DNA from: Oryza sativa Japonica Group
Lineage: Eukaryota > Streptophyta > Magnoliopsida > Poales > Poaceae
Direction of reading: 5' to 3'
NCBI RefSeq assembly: GCF_034140825.1
Contig: NC_089043.1
Location: 18,670,001 to 18,734,000, forward strand
DNA: 64,000 bases
Shown here: piece by piece, positions 8,986-22,200 of the stretch
Numbering within the stretch: position 1 is the first letter of the stretch
Layout of the letters: the number at the start of each line of letters is the position of its first letter
Made by a program: the position numbers and the translations under genes
Notes under the pieces: model-generated
What the model was told of the DNA's origin: nothing
Database searches by the model: none
Seen by the model: only the letters and a program-made list of their open reading frames with translations

Positions 8986-11900
8986 TGTCACGACCGGAAA
9001 TAACCCAACGGGCGTTCCTGACGTGCGTGCATTAATCCTTGTCCCAGGAGGCAAGGTACACCAAAAGTTGATACAATTCAGAGTTTAACAAGCGGAAGCG
9101 TATATAGTTAACTTATTACATGGGCAACGAAGGCCCAGCACACACAGAGACAAACGAGAAACAGCGGAAGACTAGGGCGACGACCACAGGCGCTTGACGG
9201 CAGGCACGAGCTAGACACCGAAGCCTTCATCTTCAAGGAACTCCTCTTCTGGGGTTGGGAAAAATTGAGCAAGACTGAGTACAACCACCGTACTCAACAA
9301 GACACACCCACAAGTGCAGAATAAATGCAAGGGAGTACAAGGAGTTATACTATAAAGGGTTAGGGTTGCAGTAAACAGCATTTAAAGATATTTAGTTGCT
9401 CAAAGCTATTTTGTAAAGACGATTCTAGAACTATACAATGTTATTAATCAAGGCCGTGAACCCACACGAACCTGCCTTAACCCAAGGCCTATGATGATTC
9501 AGACCGAACTGGCAACCCGACCCTGGGTCCCAGCTCGTCCCAAGCCAACCCAGGCCAACCATTCCACATTTTAGTTGATAAGCAGGTTTAAAGAATTAAA
9601 ACACTAACTTGGGTACATTGCTCGGCTTGCCCATAACCGAGGGCGCGGCTATTCGAATAGATTATACTCTGATCAGAGGTGTACATCTTTACCCACAAGA
9701 CACATCTTCCTCACGTGTAGCCACGTGCCACATACCACCACGGTATACAGACGGAAGACGTGACATAGTTTCCAATCCATCCTAGCCATAGACAAGAGTA
9801 CCGACCCAATCCCACCTACGGCCGGAACCCCCGGGACAGGCAGGCAGGACTGAGCCCCCAGCAGCAGGACACCGGCCCTGTGCCATGACATCTCGACTAC
9901 CGGGCCGCAGCTCGTGTAGCCTTCATTTGCCCTGGAGAATGTCCATCGACCCCCGACTTCATCCATCTCCAATCCGTGTACTTTTGTTTATAACCAGACT
10001 GAGCCACAAACTAAGCCTTACCCACTAGACATGTGGAAGTACGGTAGTGCTTTGCAACAGAGGCCCGAAGACCGGTCCTTATATGGCCGAGGTGCTACTA
10101 TCAAAACCATGCACCCCGAGCCCAGCCTAAAACCATTTTGGGGATTTTGAATAGAAGGAGCGGTGTGAATCCCATTTCCACAATAACCAGACCATTCCAA
10201 AGTATCCAGGTGATATGAATATTTCCCAAAGTCTAAAGTTGAAAAACCACCTAATGTTACCTAATTAAATTGCGAAGCATCTACCTAAAATTAAACTAGT
10301 GGTGCCATGAGTAGAGTGTCCACTAGTTGAGGTTTTGTTTATTCTAGGGTGAACAAGGTAATAATAACAATAACAATAATAATAAGGTCATAACAAGGGT
10401 AAATAGGCATGGCTAAATAAAACAGTGATAACGTGGGAATTTAAATAAAGCGATAATGCAATAATTTAAATCAACATAATTTTACAAACTGGGATTCAAT
10501 ATGTTCAAAGATGATGTGACTTGCCTTGCTCGATTTCCCAAACGTCGGCTTCAACTTCCACGAAGAGCGGATCTTCCGAAGCTGCAGCGTCTACACGACC
10601 AACGGAAAAGAAAAGGCTTTCACTCTAATAAACTCCATATAACAGCAGAAACAAAGCACAAAAATGGGTTCTTGACTTCTTAAGGAAAAATTAGAGACTT
10701 GAACGGTCCAATTCCGAGTTCAAATGGCCAAGTTATGGCCATTTGAAGTTTATATGCTCTTTAAATGGATATTTGCGAATTTCTTCATTTAAATTTTAAT
10801 TAAAAATCGGATTTATTGCGTCAGCCGAGGGAGGGAGCGCGCGGACCGGGTCCACGGGAGTGGGGCCCACGCGGCAGCCTCACGGTCCACGGTGGACCGG
10901 GCGCACGCGGCGTGCGCCGGCCGGCGCCGTGGGTCCCACGCGTCAGCCGCACCGGCGGGCGGGGGGGGCTGACGGCCGGGCCCACCTGGCAGCCGCGGGG
11001 CGCACCCGAAGGTGACCTCGCCGGCACGGCCGACGGGATGCGGCGCGCCCGCGCCCCGATGGTCGCCGCCGGCGACCAACGGCGCGGCGGAGCGGCACCC
11101 GAGGGAGAGGAGGGAAGGGGGAAGCGAAAGGGGCGGTCCACGGCTCACCCCGGGACGACGAGGGCGGCGGAAACGACGACCGGAGCGGAGGAAGACGGCG
11201 GCGCGGCTCGGGTCGACGAGGACGGCGGCGTTCCGGCGGTCGGCGGGCGAAACGGAGGGGTGGACGAGGTCGACGAGAATGCGGCGAAGCCGAAGGAGGC
11301 GATGCCGAAGCGGGAGGAGGTCCGGGGCGACGACGGCGGCGAACCGGAGCTCGGCGGCGACGGCGGAGAGAGAGGGCGACGGCGCGAGCTCGAATCCGAC
11401 GGGAAGAGAGAGTGGCGAGTGGCGGAAACGGAGGAGGGAGGCACGGGAAACGTTTATATAGCGTCGGGAGTGAGAGAGGGCGGCCGGATGAGGGGGAATC
11501 GGCCGCGGAAGATCCGGCCGCCATTGATGCGCCGGCGAGCTTTGCGGGAATAAATCCGAGCGAATCCGATGGAAAGAGAGAGGGAAAAGAGGGGGGAAAG
11601 AGGGAGGGAATCACGGGAGTGATTTCCCCCTCTTTATGGCGCGCGGGAACGGCGGGATGCGGCGGATTCGGCGGCGGCGGCGGCGCTAGGGCACGGGCGG
11701 GCGGCGGGAGCGGCGCGAGGTAGGGGATGACGGGTGGGCCCCACCCGTCAGCGAGGGTGGCGGGCGGGCCCGCCCGTCAGCGGCGCGCGCGCGGGGAGGG
11801 GGCCGATTGGGCCGCGGTGAGAGGAGAGAGAGAGGGAGGGAAGTGGGCCGAGCCGGCCCAAGAAGGGAAGGGGGGAAAAGAAGACTTTTAGGGTTTTTCT

Positions 11901-12134
11901 TTTTATAAAACCTTTTTAACTTTGTTTATTTCTTCTCAATTATTATTTGTGCTCTGAAAATTCCGCTAAAATTTATTTACGCATTTTAGGCTTTTAGGAA
12001 ATATACAAAAATCCTCCAAGCCTTATTTGACTTTTAACTTTGCACATTTTAATTGTTGGAGGCTTTCACATGGATTTTAATTATTCTATGCACAATTTCA
12101 AGGATGTATTTTAGAGTCGTTTTGGGACGCGACA
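8986..12134 (-). repeat. 3' LTR of the large Gypsy element
   Basis: It begins TGTCACGACC and ends GGGACGCGACA in plus-strand order. It is nearly identical over its whole length to 27604-30753. A GC-rich central part (about 10815-11870) produces many long spurious open frames on both strands. An AT-rich stretch (10260-10500) precedes it. The reading frames in it are not genes. Confidence 0.95.
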
Positions 12135-12148
12135 AACCTACCCCCCTT
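12135..12148 (-). other. Polypurine tract of the large Gypsy element
   Basis: On the minus strand a run of A and G (AAGGGGGGTAGG) directly abuts the 3' LTR. Its position is as expected for plus-strand priming. Confidence 0.8.
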
Positions 12149-13938
12149 AAACGGAATCTCGACCCCGAGATTCGGAAGAACTGGCGAAGAGATCGGGATG
12201 GGCTGCCTTCAGCTCGTCTTCACGCTCCCAGGTAGCTTCTTCTTCGGCGTGGTTGCTCCACTGGACCTTGCAAAAACGGATTACCCGGTTCCTGCTCCTG
12301 CGCTCCATGGTGTCCAGGATTTTCACTGGCCTCTCCACGTAGGTCAAGTCTTCGCGAACTTCAATTTGCTCTGAGTCAGCCTGCTCTGATGGCACTCGAA
12401 GACATTTCTTGAGTTGCGACACATGGAACACATCATGCACGTTGCCCAAGGAGGCGGGCAGCTCCAGCTGGTAAGCGACTTCTCCGCGCCGAGCAATGAT
12501 ACGGAAAGGACCCACATACCGAGGTGCGAGCTTCCCCTTTGTCTGAAACCTGTGTACACCTCGCAATGGCGTGACCCGAAGATACACAAAGTCATCCACT
12601 GCGAATTCCAGATCACGGCGTCGGTTATCCGCATAACTTTTCTGCCGAGACTGGGCCACCTTTAGATTATCCCGAATGGTTCTGACTTTAGCTTCAGCTT
12701 CTCTCAGGATATCAGTCCCGAACACTTGGCTTTCTCCAACTTGGTCCCACAATAGTGGTGTCCGGCATTTGCGCCCGTACAACGCTTTATAAGGTGCCAT
12801 TTGTATGCTGGCTTGATAACTGTTATTGTAGGAGAACTCGGCATAGGGGAGACTCTTATCCCAGGTCTTCCCGAAATCTAGGACACATGCGCGAAGCATA
12901 TCTTCTAGGATCTGATTTAGACGCTCGGTCTGCCCATCTGTCTGCGGGTGATACGCGGTGCTGAAATTTAATCGGGTTCCCAACTCTTCTTGGAGTTTCT
13001 TCCAGAAATGAGAGGTGAATTGGCTTCCCCTATCAGATACGATTTTCTTGGGAACGCCATGGAGACTCACGATCCTGGCGAAGTAGAGCTCGGCTAGTTT
13101 GTTCCCTCCATAGGTGGTCTTCACAGGAATAAATCGAGCTACCTTGGTTAATCGATCCACAACTACCCATATAGAATCATATCTGCCTTGGGTTTTTGGA
13201 AGTCCGGTGATGAAATCCATCCCAATTTCATCCCATTTCCATTCTGGTACTTGGAGAGATTGGAGAAGTCCGGCCGGTCGTTGGTGCTCTGCCTTGACAC
13301 GCTGGCACACATCACATAGGGCCACAAACTCTGCAATTTCCCGCTTCATGCTAACCCACCAGTATTTCTCCTTCAAGTCTAAATACATCTTTGTACTGCC
13401 CGGGTGGATGGAATAAGGGCTTTCGTGAGCTTCCTGAAGTATCAACTGTTTAAGTTCTCTGTTATCTGGAACGCATACCCGATTTCCATTCCATAGGGTT
13501 CCGTGTTCATCCTCTGTGAAACCAGCAGCTTTACCCTGTTTCATATTCTTGAGGAGTCCATGCATGTCCGGATCATTCTTCTGAGCCTCGTGGATTTGAT
13601 CGAGCAAGGTGGGCTTGGCTTCCAACGCAGCTAAGAATCCACGACCCACTATGCTTAGATTCAGGGCTTCCATCTGTTGGTTAAGTTCGGGTGGAATGCC
13701 TTGGACGTTAAGAGTGTTGCAATGGCTTTTTCGACTTAGAGCGTCGGCAACCACGTTGGCCTTACCAGGATGATAGTGAATTCCCACATCATAATCTTTT
13801 ATGAGTTCTAACCATCTCCTCTGCCGAAGATTCAGGTCCGACTGGGTGAAGATGTATTTCAAACTCTTATGATCAGTATATATTTCACAGCGATTCCCAA
13901 TGAGATAGTGCCGCCAGATTTTTAGAGCATGCACCACC
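12147..13938 (-). pseudogene. Gypsy pol fragment: end of RNase H, integrase, chromodomain
   Basis: Minus-strand coding remnant. It shows an RNase H end ([11 protein letters not shown]), the integrase HHCC zinc region ([11 protein letters not shown] and CDVC), the DDE core ([17 protein letters not shown]), the GPF-type region (RYVGPFRI) and a C-terminal chromodomain-like segment ([14 protein letters not shown]). The domain set and order place it in the chromovirus branch of Ty3/Gypsy. It is separated from the rest of pol by a solo LTR. Treated as part of a fossil element. Confidence 0.93.
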
Positions 13939-13943
13939 GCTGC
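13939..13943. repeat. Target-site duplication GCTGC (left)
   Basis: GCTGC lies before the LTR start at 13944 and again at 17047-17051 after its end. Confidence 0.93.
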
Positions 13944-16900
13944 TGTCACGTCCCAAATCGACCCTAAAACACATCCTCGAAATTGTGCAAATAATAAGTA
14001 AAATTCCTGTGAAAGCCTCCAACCATTAAAATGTGCGAAGATAAAAGTCAAATAAGGCTTGGAGGATTTTTGTATATTTCCTAAAAGCCTAAAATGCGTA
14101 AATAAATTTTAGTGGAATTTTCAGAGCACAAATAATAATTGAGAAGAAATAAACAAAGTTAAAAAGGTTTATAAAAAGAAAAACCCTAAAAGAAGTCCTT
14201 TTCCCCCCCTTCCTTTCTTGGGCCGGCTCGGCCCAGTTCTCTCCCTCCCTCTCTCTCTCCTCTCCCCCGCGGCCCATCGGCCTCTCCCCGCGCGCGCCGC
14301 TGACAGGCGGGCCCGCCCGCCACCCTCGCTGACGGGTGGGGCCCACCTGTCATCGCCTTCCTCCCGCCGCAGCCGCCGCTCGCCCGTGCCCTAGCGCCGC
14401 CGCCGCCGCGGATTCCGCCGCATCCCGCCGTCCCCGCGCGCCATAATGAGGGGGGAATCATTCCCCGCGATTCCCTCTCCCGATTCCCCCGCTTTCCCCT
14501 CTCTCTCTCCCTCGGATTCGTCCGATTTCCATCCCGCAAACCTCGCCGGCGTCATCAATGGCGGCCGAGATCTCCGCGCCGGTTTCCATCTCCTCCGGCC
14601 GCTTTCCCTCTCTCCCGACGCTATTTAAACGTCCCCCGTGCTCTCCTCCTCCGTTTCCGCCGCTCGCCGCTCGCTCTCCCCGTCGGAATCGTGCTCGCGC
14701 CGTCGCACCTTCTCTCCGCCGTCGCCGCCGAGCTCCGGTTCGCCGCCGCCGTCGCTCCGGACTTCCTCCCCTCTCGGCGTCGTCTCCTTCGGCTTCGCCG
14801 CGTCGTCGTCGACCTCGTCCGCCCCTCCGCTTCGCTCGCCGACCGCCGGAACGCCGTCGTCCTCGTCGTCCCGAACCGCGCCGCCGCCTTCCTCCGTTTC
14901 GGCCGCCGTTCCCGTCGTCGCCGTCGACCGGGGTGAGCCGTGGACCGCTCCGTTCGCTTCCCCCTTCCCTCCTCTCTCTCGGGTGCCACTCCGCCGCGCC
15001 GTTGGTCGCCGGCGGCGACCATCGGGGCGCGGGTGCGCCGTTCTCCCGTCGGCCGTGCCGGCGAGGCCGCCTTCGGGCGCGCCCCGCGGCTGCCAGGTGG
15101 GGCCCGGCCGTCAGCCGCCCGCGCCCGCGGGTGCGGCTGACGCGTGGGACCCACGGCGCCGGCCGCCGCCAGCCGCGTGCTCCCGGTCCGCCGTGGACCG
15201 AGAGGCTGACGCGTGGGCCCCACTCCCGTGGACCCGGTCCGCGCGCCCTCTCCCCCGGCTGACGCAATAATTCGATTTTTAATTAAAATTTAAATGAAGA
15301 AATTCGCAAATATCCATTTAAAGAGCATATAAACTTCAAATGGCCATATCTTGGCCATTTGAACTCGGAATTGGACCGTTCAAGTCTCTAATTTTTCCTT
15401 AAGAAGTCAAGAACCCATTTTTGTGCTTTGTTTCTGCTGTTATGTGGAGTTTATTAGAGTAAAAGCCTTTTTCTTTTCCGTTGGTCGTGTAGACGCTGCA
15501 GCTTCGGAAGATCCGCTCTTCGTGGAAGTTGAAAACGTGTGGGAAAGCGAGCAAGGCAAGTCACATCATCTTTGAGCATATTGAATCCCAGTTTATAAAA
15601 TTATGTTGATTTAAATTATTGCATTATCGCTTTATTTAAATTCCCGCGTTATCACTGTTTTATTTAGCCATGCCTAATTACCTTTGTTATGACCATATTA
15701 TTATTGTTATTGTCATTATTATTACCTTGTTCACCCTAGAGCAAACAAAACCTCAACTAGTGGACACTCTACTCATGGCACCACTAGTTTAATTTTAGGT
15801 AGATGCTTCGCTATTTAATTAGATAACATTAGGCGGTTTTACAACTCTAGACTTTGGGATATTCTCATCACCTGGACACTCTGGAATTGTTGGATTATTG
15901 TGGAATTGGATTCACCCCGCCCCCTCTATTCAAAATCCCCAAAAATGGTTTTAGGCTGGGCTCGGGGTGCATGGTTTTGATGGTAGCACCTCGGCCATAT
16001 AAGGACCGGTCTTCGGGCCTCTGTTGCAAAGCACTACCGTACTTCCACATGTCTAGTGGGTAAGGCTTAGTTTGTGGCTCAGTCTAGTCATAAACAAAAG
16101 TACACGGATTGGAGATGGATGAAGTCGGGGGTCGATGGACATTCTCCAGGGCAAATGAAGGCTACACGAGCTGCGGCCCGGTAGTCGAGATGTCATGGCA
16201 GAGGGTTGGTGCCCTGCTGCTAGGGGCTCAGTCTTGCCTGCCTGTCCCGGGTGTTCCGGCCGTAGGCAGGATTGGGTCGGTACTCTTGTCTATGGCTAGG
16301 ATGGGTTGGAAACTATGTCACGTCTTCCGTCTGTATACCGTGGTGGTATGTGGCACGTGGTTACACGTGAGGAAGATGTGTCTTGTGGGTAAAGATGTAC
16401 ACCTCTGATCAGAGTATAATCTATTCGAATAGCCGAGCCCTCGGTTATGGGCAAGCCGAGCAATGTACCCAAGTTAGTGTTTTAATTCTTAAAACCTGCT
16501 CAACAACTAAAATGTGGAATGGTTGGCCTGGGTTGGCTTGGGACGAGCTGGGACCCAGGGTCGGGTTGCCAGTTCGGTCTGAATCATCATAGGCCTTGGG
16601 TTAAGGCAGGTTCGTGTGGGTTCACGGCCTTGATTAATAACATTGTATAGCTCTAGGATCGTGTTTACAAAATAGCTTGAGCAACTAAATGTCTTTAAAT
16701 GCTATTTACTGCAACCCTAACCCCTTATATTATAATTCCCTTGTACTCCCTTGCATTTATTCTGCATTTGTGGGTGTGTCTTGTTGAGTACGGTGGTTGT
16801 ACTCAGTCTTGCTCAATTTTTCCCAAGCCCAGAAGTGGTTGTACTCAGTCGTCGCCCTAGTCTTCCGCTGTTTCTCGTTTGTCTTTGTGTGTTCTGGGCC

Positions 16901-17046
16901 TTCGCTGCCCATGTAATAAGTTAACTATTTACGCTTCCGCTTGTTATACTCTGAATTGTATCAACTTTTGGTGTACCTTGCCTCCTGGGACAAGGATTAA
17001 TGCACGCACGTGAGGAATGCCCGTTGGGTTATTTCCGGTCGTGACA
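13944..17046 (+). mobile_element. Solo LTR inside pol of the large element (same family, opposite orientation)
   Basis: A 3103-bp solo LTR with TGTCAC...GTGACA ends and GCTGC duplications. Its sequence is close to the reverse complement of the LTRs at 8986-12134 and 27604-30753, so it is a member of the same family that inserted in the opposite direction. No internal domain remains, consistent with LTR-LTR recombination after insertion. Confidence 0.93.
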
Positions 17047-17563
17047 GCTGCTAACTCCAAATCATGGGTAGGGTAGTTGCCTTCATGAGGCCGTAGCTGG
17101 CGTGAGGCATAGGCCACCACATGACCATCCTGCATGAGCACGCACCCCAATCCTTGGCGCGAAGCATCACAGTACACCATGAAATCCTTGCGAGTATCCG
17201 GCAAGATTAACACCGGCGAGGAAACCAGCTTTTCTTTGAGAGTCTGGAACGCCTTCTCGCATTGCGGGCTCCACACAAATTTCTCTTCTTTCTTCAACAA
17301 CTGTGTCATGGGTCGAGCGATTTTGGAGAAGTTCTCGATGAACCTCCGGTAGTATCCTGCCAAACCTAAGAAACTGCGAATTTGAGTGACTGTCTTGGGT
17401 TGCTTCCAATCGGTGACGGCGGTCACTGTTTCGGGGTCCACAGCAACTCCTTTAGCAGATATCACGTGCCCTAAGAATTTGACTTCGGACAACCAGAACT
17501 CACACTTGCTAAGTTTGGCGTACAATTGATGTTCCCGCAATTTTCCCAACACCAGACGGAGAT
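17047..17563 (-). pseudogene. Gypsy pol fragment: RT end (thumb/connection) and RNase H start
   Basis: Minus-strand coding remnant with [38 protein letters not shown] and [17 protein letters not shown]. These are the RT connection region and the first catalytic Asp segment of RNase H in Ty3/Gypsy pol. It lies between two solo LTRs. Confidence 0.92.
17559..17563. repeat. Target-site duplication GAGAT (left)
   Basis: GAGAT precedes the LTR start at 17564 and recurs at 20967-20971. Confidence 0.92.
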
Positions 17564-20500
17564 TGTCACGCCCGGAAATTCACTAGTAATTTCCGAACTT
17601 ATTTGTGCATAAAATCCTCGTCCAGGAATCAGCCGAGGTACACAAACTGACAATTCAATATACAGATTCATCAATAACTAAAGCGAATAAATACTTACTT
17701 ATGAGGCACTTAGTCCTCACCATGAAGAAAACTGCAGCGGAAAATAAAATCTAGCGAAGCTCCGGCTCCACTCCCACAGGCAGCTCAACTGGGGTATAAG
17801 CCAAACGTCTTCTCCTTCTGGATCCTTTTTCTTCAACTGAGGTTGATTGATTATTGCAAGGTGAGCATATGACATACTCAGCAAGCCACACAGCAAATAT
17901 GCAAGTGCACAAGGATACCAAAGGATGGCATAATATAGGCTCATTTGCAAAAGCAGCATTTAGCAAAACATTTAAGAGAAGTAAAACAGTGGAGTAATTA
18001 ATCAGAAATTTTAATCAACACTGAACAACACGCCCATGCTGCTCAGGCCCAACCATTCTGAAGCAACCATACCCGGCTGTACAGATCTAATCTCCAAACC
18101 AGGAGCTAAGCAAATTATTACCAGGTATAACATCTATAATTATTGTGAGAGGTGTGAGACTAATCACGAAAAACATTGCTCAACTCGCCCATAACCGCGG
18201 GCACGGCTATTCGAATAGTTTTACTCTGGCCAGAGGTGTACCACTGTACCCACAAGACACAGCCCCACATCATGTCACCATGTGCCTCAGTACCACCACG
18301 GTACCTCGGAAAGGGGCTGTGACAGTACCCCTTGCATAACACAATCCATCGCAGCGCACCATTCCTGGATCATAATCACCCCCTTATAAACAAGGCATGG
18401 ACTCCCCAGCGACCCCCGTGGGCTTATCTCCGCCACTTCTCAGTCTGGTGCTCTGCAATGAACCATGCTATACAAAAGGTAAAGCCGTTGCCCACGCTGG
18501 CTTGTGGTTGGCACGGTTAATGTTTCACAACAGTAGCTCGCGAACCGGTCCTTAATTGTCATGAGCACGACTCTCAAAACCATGTGCTCACAACCCACCA
18601 TTATCAAGTTTTAGTTGGCAAGTAATTAATTAACCAATCACGATTGACCATCGTGAGCTATCATTAAATATAACCATAAGTGATAGTGAAACATTAGTTA
18701 TCCCAATTGTGTGCTAATGTTTCTAAGCATGGCTAAGCAATTATATCTAATATCTAGTTGAACCAATATATAAAGCTCAACTAGTCAAGTTATAATAACC
18801 CAAGGTATCAAGGAATAAAGTAATCAATGCAAACAGGCCATAACAAAGGAATAGGTTCACACCACCCAGTGACATTCGAAAATAAATGCACAGTTGAAAT
18901 AAATAGAGAATTTAAATATAGGATCAACATGCTCAAAGGATTGTGTTTAGGATCTGTGTGACTTGCCTTGCAATAATCGGTCTTCAATTAATCTTCTTGA
19001 ATACTTCCGGCGCACTCGCGAACCTTCGCAACGACGGAAACGACAAGCTAACACGCAAAACGAAGAAAAAGACTAATAAAAACCAAATAAACAATACATA
19101 AAAAGTAAACAAACATGTAGATCATAATTTTAGATGAATTATGAGACTTGAACGGCCTCATTCTGACTTCAAATGAATTTATTATGAATTTTACAAGATT
19201 AAATCTAATTAAAGCCCATTTAAAAAGAATTAAATAAATTTAATTCAATTTATGGACAATTTTAATATGTAGATCTTTATTTTACACAACTTTTGCAACT
19301 TGAACCACATTAAACTGATTTAAGATGAATTAGTTATGAATTTTTAAAGATTAAATCGGATTAAAACCTTTATATGGATTTTAATTAAATTATGACGCAA
19401 TAATGAATTATTTTTGAAAAGGAAAAGAAGGATTATTGCGTCAGCGGCTAGGGTTTGCGGTGGACCGGGTGCATGGCGGCGGTTCACGCGAACGGACGGC
19501 CGAGATCAACCCTATCCAAAACGGACGGCCGAGATCGATCGGTCCACGCCCGGCTCACGGGAGAGGGCGACGATGACGTCAGCGACGACGTCAGCACCGG
19601 CGGCGGCTCGGCGGCTCGGACGGCTCGGACGGCGCATGCTCGCCGGCGAACGGCGGCTCTACGGCACAAACGGAGGGCACCAAGACGTAGATCACGGCGC
19701 GGCGAACTCACCGATGACCAAAACGTCGGCGGAAGACCAACGGACGGCGGCGGCGTCGAGGAAAAGGCGGCGGAGAAGATCGGGTCGACGGCGGCGACGG
19801 TGCTCCGGCGGTCTTCGGCGGCGGCGAAGCGGTGGACGGGGACGGCGGCGACCTTGCGAACCCGATGGTGGCGACGGCGACTGACGACGGCGGCTGCAAC
19901 GGCGGCGCGGCGCGGCTGAACCGACGGCAACGACGGCGGCGACTAGGGCTACGCGGAGGCGGCGCTAGAGACGACGGCGGGCTAAGGCAAAGGTGGCGGC
20001 GGGTAGAAGAGACACTGGGGGTCCTTATAAAGGGGCTAGCGAGCGGCGACGGAGGCCCACGGCTGCCGGCGACGAGAAGGAAAGGTTGGGGAAAAACGAA
20101 TCCGAATCAAACTCGAATCCGCCTATTTCCAAAGGAAATTGACCGGAGTTTCTATAAGAGAAAAGGAAGAGGAGATCGAGGAGATTATTTCCCCTCAATC
20201 GATTTGGCCGGAGAAGGAAAGGCGCGGCCGGATTTGGAAGGAGACGGCGGCGGCTTGCGCTAGGGTTTGGGCGGCGGCGGCGGCGCGAGGAGGACGACGG
20301 GTCTGACAGACGGGCCCCACCTGTCAGCGAGCGAAGGCGCGCGCGCGCGGCGGACTGGGCTGACTTGGGCCGGGAAGAGAGAGAAGAGAGGTTTTGGGCC
20401 GACTTTCGGCCCAAAGCCAGAAGAGAACTTTTAAAACCTTTTTCAATTTAAATTATTTCTTAAATGCAATTCCATTTATTAAAAATACTTCCTTAGCTCA

Positions 20501-20966
20501 AATAAATCCCAGAAAAATCTAGGAATTATAGAATTAAGCAAAGTATTTAACAAAATTTTATCTAGCCCAATTTTATGTTGAGATTTAACAAATTAAAATT
20601 AGATCTTCTCTTCTAGACTTTTAAAATCATTTCTAATAATTACTTTTAAACAACAATTTATAATTTAAGGATTTTTAAACAAGAAAAGCTCTTAACAAAA
20701 ATAATTAGATTATTAATGATCAAATAATTACTGAACTGTTCTTTGTATCATTTAAGAATTGAGCTCTGAAAAATCCGAGAATATTTCAGAGAGTTGACTT
20801 AATCGTGGAGAATTTAATAAAAATTAAATCCATCCATGCTTTATATTTAGGAAATTTTATTTCCCACATTTTACTTCACTTGTAAATTAAAGAACACTTA
20901 ATATAAATTCTATTATTAATTTATTAAATAATTTATAAATCCTGAAACAAAAATCAGGATGTGACA
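17564..20966 (-). mobile_element. Solo LTR (second LTR family) inside pol
   Basis: A 3403-bp solo LTR with TGTCAC...GTGACA ends and GAGAT duplications. Read on the minus strand it starts TGTCACATCCTG. It shares little with the large element's LTR outside the termini and GC-rich layout. It is clearly related to the solo LTRs at 40243-43255 and 46032-49243 (common blocks such as CGTCCAGGAATCAGCCGAGG). Its GC-rich part (19440-20400) creates spurious Arg/Ala frames. Confidence 0.92.
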
Positions 20967-22200
20967 GAGATGGTGCTGATGGTCTTCCTCTGATTGTGAG
21001 TATATCAGAATGTCATCAATGAAAACCACAACAAACTTGTCCAAGTATTCCATGAACACTTTGTTCATTAAGTTCATGAAGAAGGCAGGTGCATTGGTTA
21101 AACCGAACGACATCACCGTGAATTCATACAGTCCGTATCGCGTGGTGAATGCGGTCTTCGGAATATCTTCTTCACGAATACGTAATTGGTGATATCCGGA
21201 ACGAAGATCGATCTTGGAGAATACAGTGGCACCTTTAAGCTGATCGAACAGGTCATCGATCCGGGGAAGAGGATACTTGTTTTTGATGGTGACTTCATTG
21301 AGAGCTCTGTAGTCAACGCACATCCTCTTCGTCTTGTCTTTCTTCTCCACAAAAATCACAGGAGCACCCCAGGGGGAAGTACTCGGACGTATATACCCCT
21401 TTTCTTTCAACTCTTCCAACTGTTTCTTAACTTCGGCCAGTTCATTTGCTGCCATACGGTAGGGTCGCTTGTACAGAGGAGTGGTTCCTGGAGCAAGATC
21501 TATCCGGAACTCAATCTCTCGCTTGGGCGGCATTCCGGGTAGTTCTTCCGGAAACACGTCTCCGAACTCTCTGACTATGGGGATTTCTGACAGCCCTATC
21601 TGATGCAATTCTGAACTTCTGACAGAGGTTGGGGGTGCAAAGAAAACAACCGGTTGTTCCGGCCCTCGGTACAGAGTGACAGTGCGCCTCGCGCAATCCA
21701 CTACCCCTTGGAATTGAGCCAACCAATTCATCCCAAGGATCACATCCAAGTTCTTGGTGTCTAGCAGAATCAGATCCGAGGGAAAAGGTATCCCCTGAAT
21801 TTCTATAGGGACGGCAGGGCTATAATACTTTGCTGTCATAACCCCTCCAGGGGTGGTGATGAGCAGAGGGTTCCTAAGCCTTTCTACCCCCAACTGATTT
21901 CTCCCCACGAATGGCACAGATATAAACGAGTGGGAAGCTCCAGAGTCGAACAAAATGGTAGCAGGGATGGAGTGAATGAGGAACGTACCAACGATGACGT
22001 CTGGAGTTGTCAGCACGTCCTCGGCCGTCACGTGGTTCACACGACCCCGAATGACATCCTTCCCACCGTTGTTGGAGCGGGGAGGCGCTTGGCCTTGCTG
22101 GCGCCTTGGCTTCGGGCATTTATCCGCAAAGTGCCCAGGCTCGAAGCAGTTGAAGCACAGACGCTTGTCGCGACCGGGAAAATTGCCTTTTCCCGAACGC
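20967..22200 (-). pseudogene. Gypsy gag end/pol fragment: zinc knuckle, protease, RT palm
   Basis: Minus-strand coding remnant. It has a CCHC zinc knuckle ([14 protein letters not shown], about 22115-22160), an aspartic protease core (FDSGASHSF, about 21920-21950), and the RT start ([22 protein letters not shown]) through the catalytic FIDDILIY segment near 20990-21015. The order is typical of Ty3/Gypsy. It is bounded by two solo LTRs. Confidence 0.93.

Noticed and set aside
10816-11723. Long Arg/Gly/Pro-rich frames in GC-rich parts of the LTRs (also 14458-15270, 19414-20414, 24005-24937, 29431-30341, 41977-42876)
   Set aside because: Low-complexity frames open on several strands at once because of GC composition. 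They lie wholly inside LTRs.
15854-16592. 60- to 99-aa frames repeated in the first-family LTRs
   Set aside because: Conserved because the LTRs are copies. No domain, and no coding role known for this part of an LTR.
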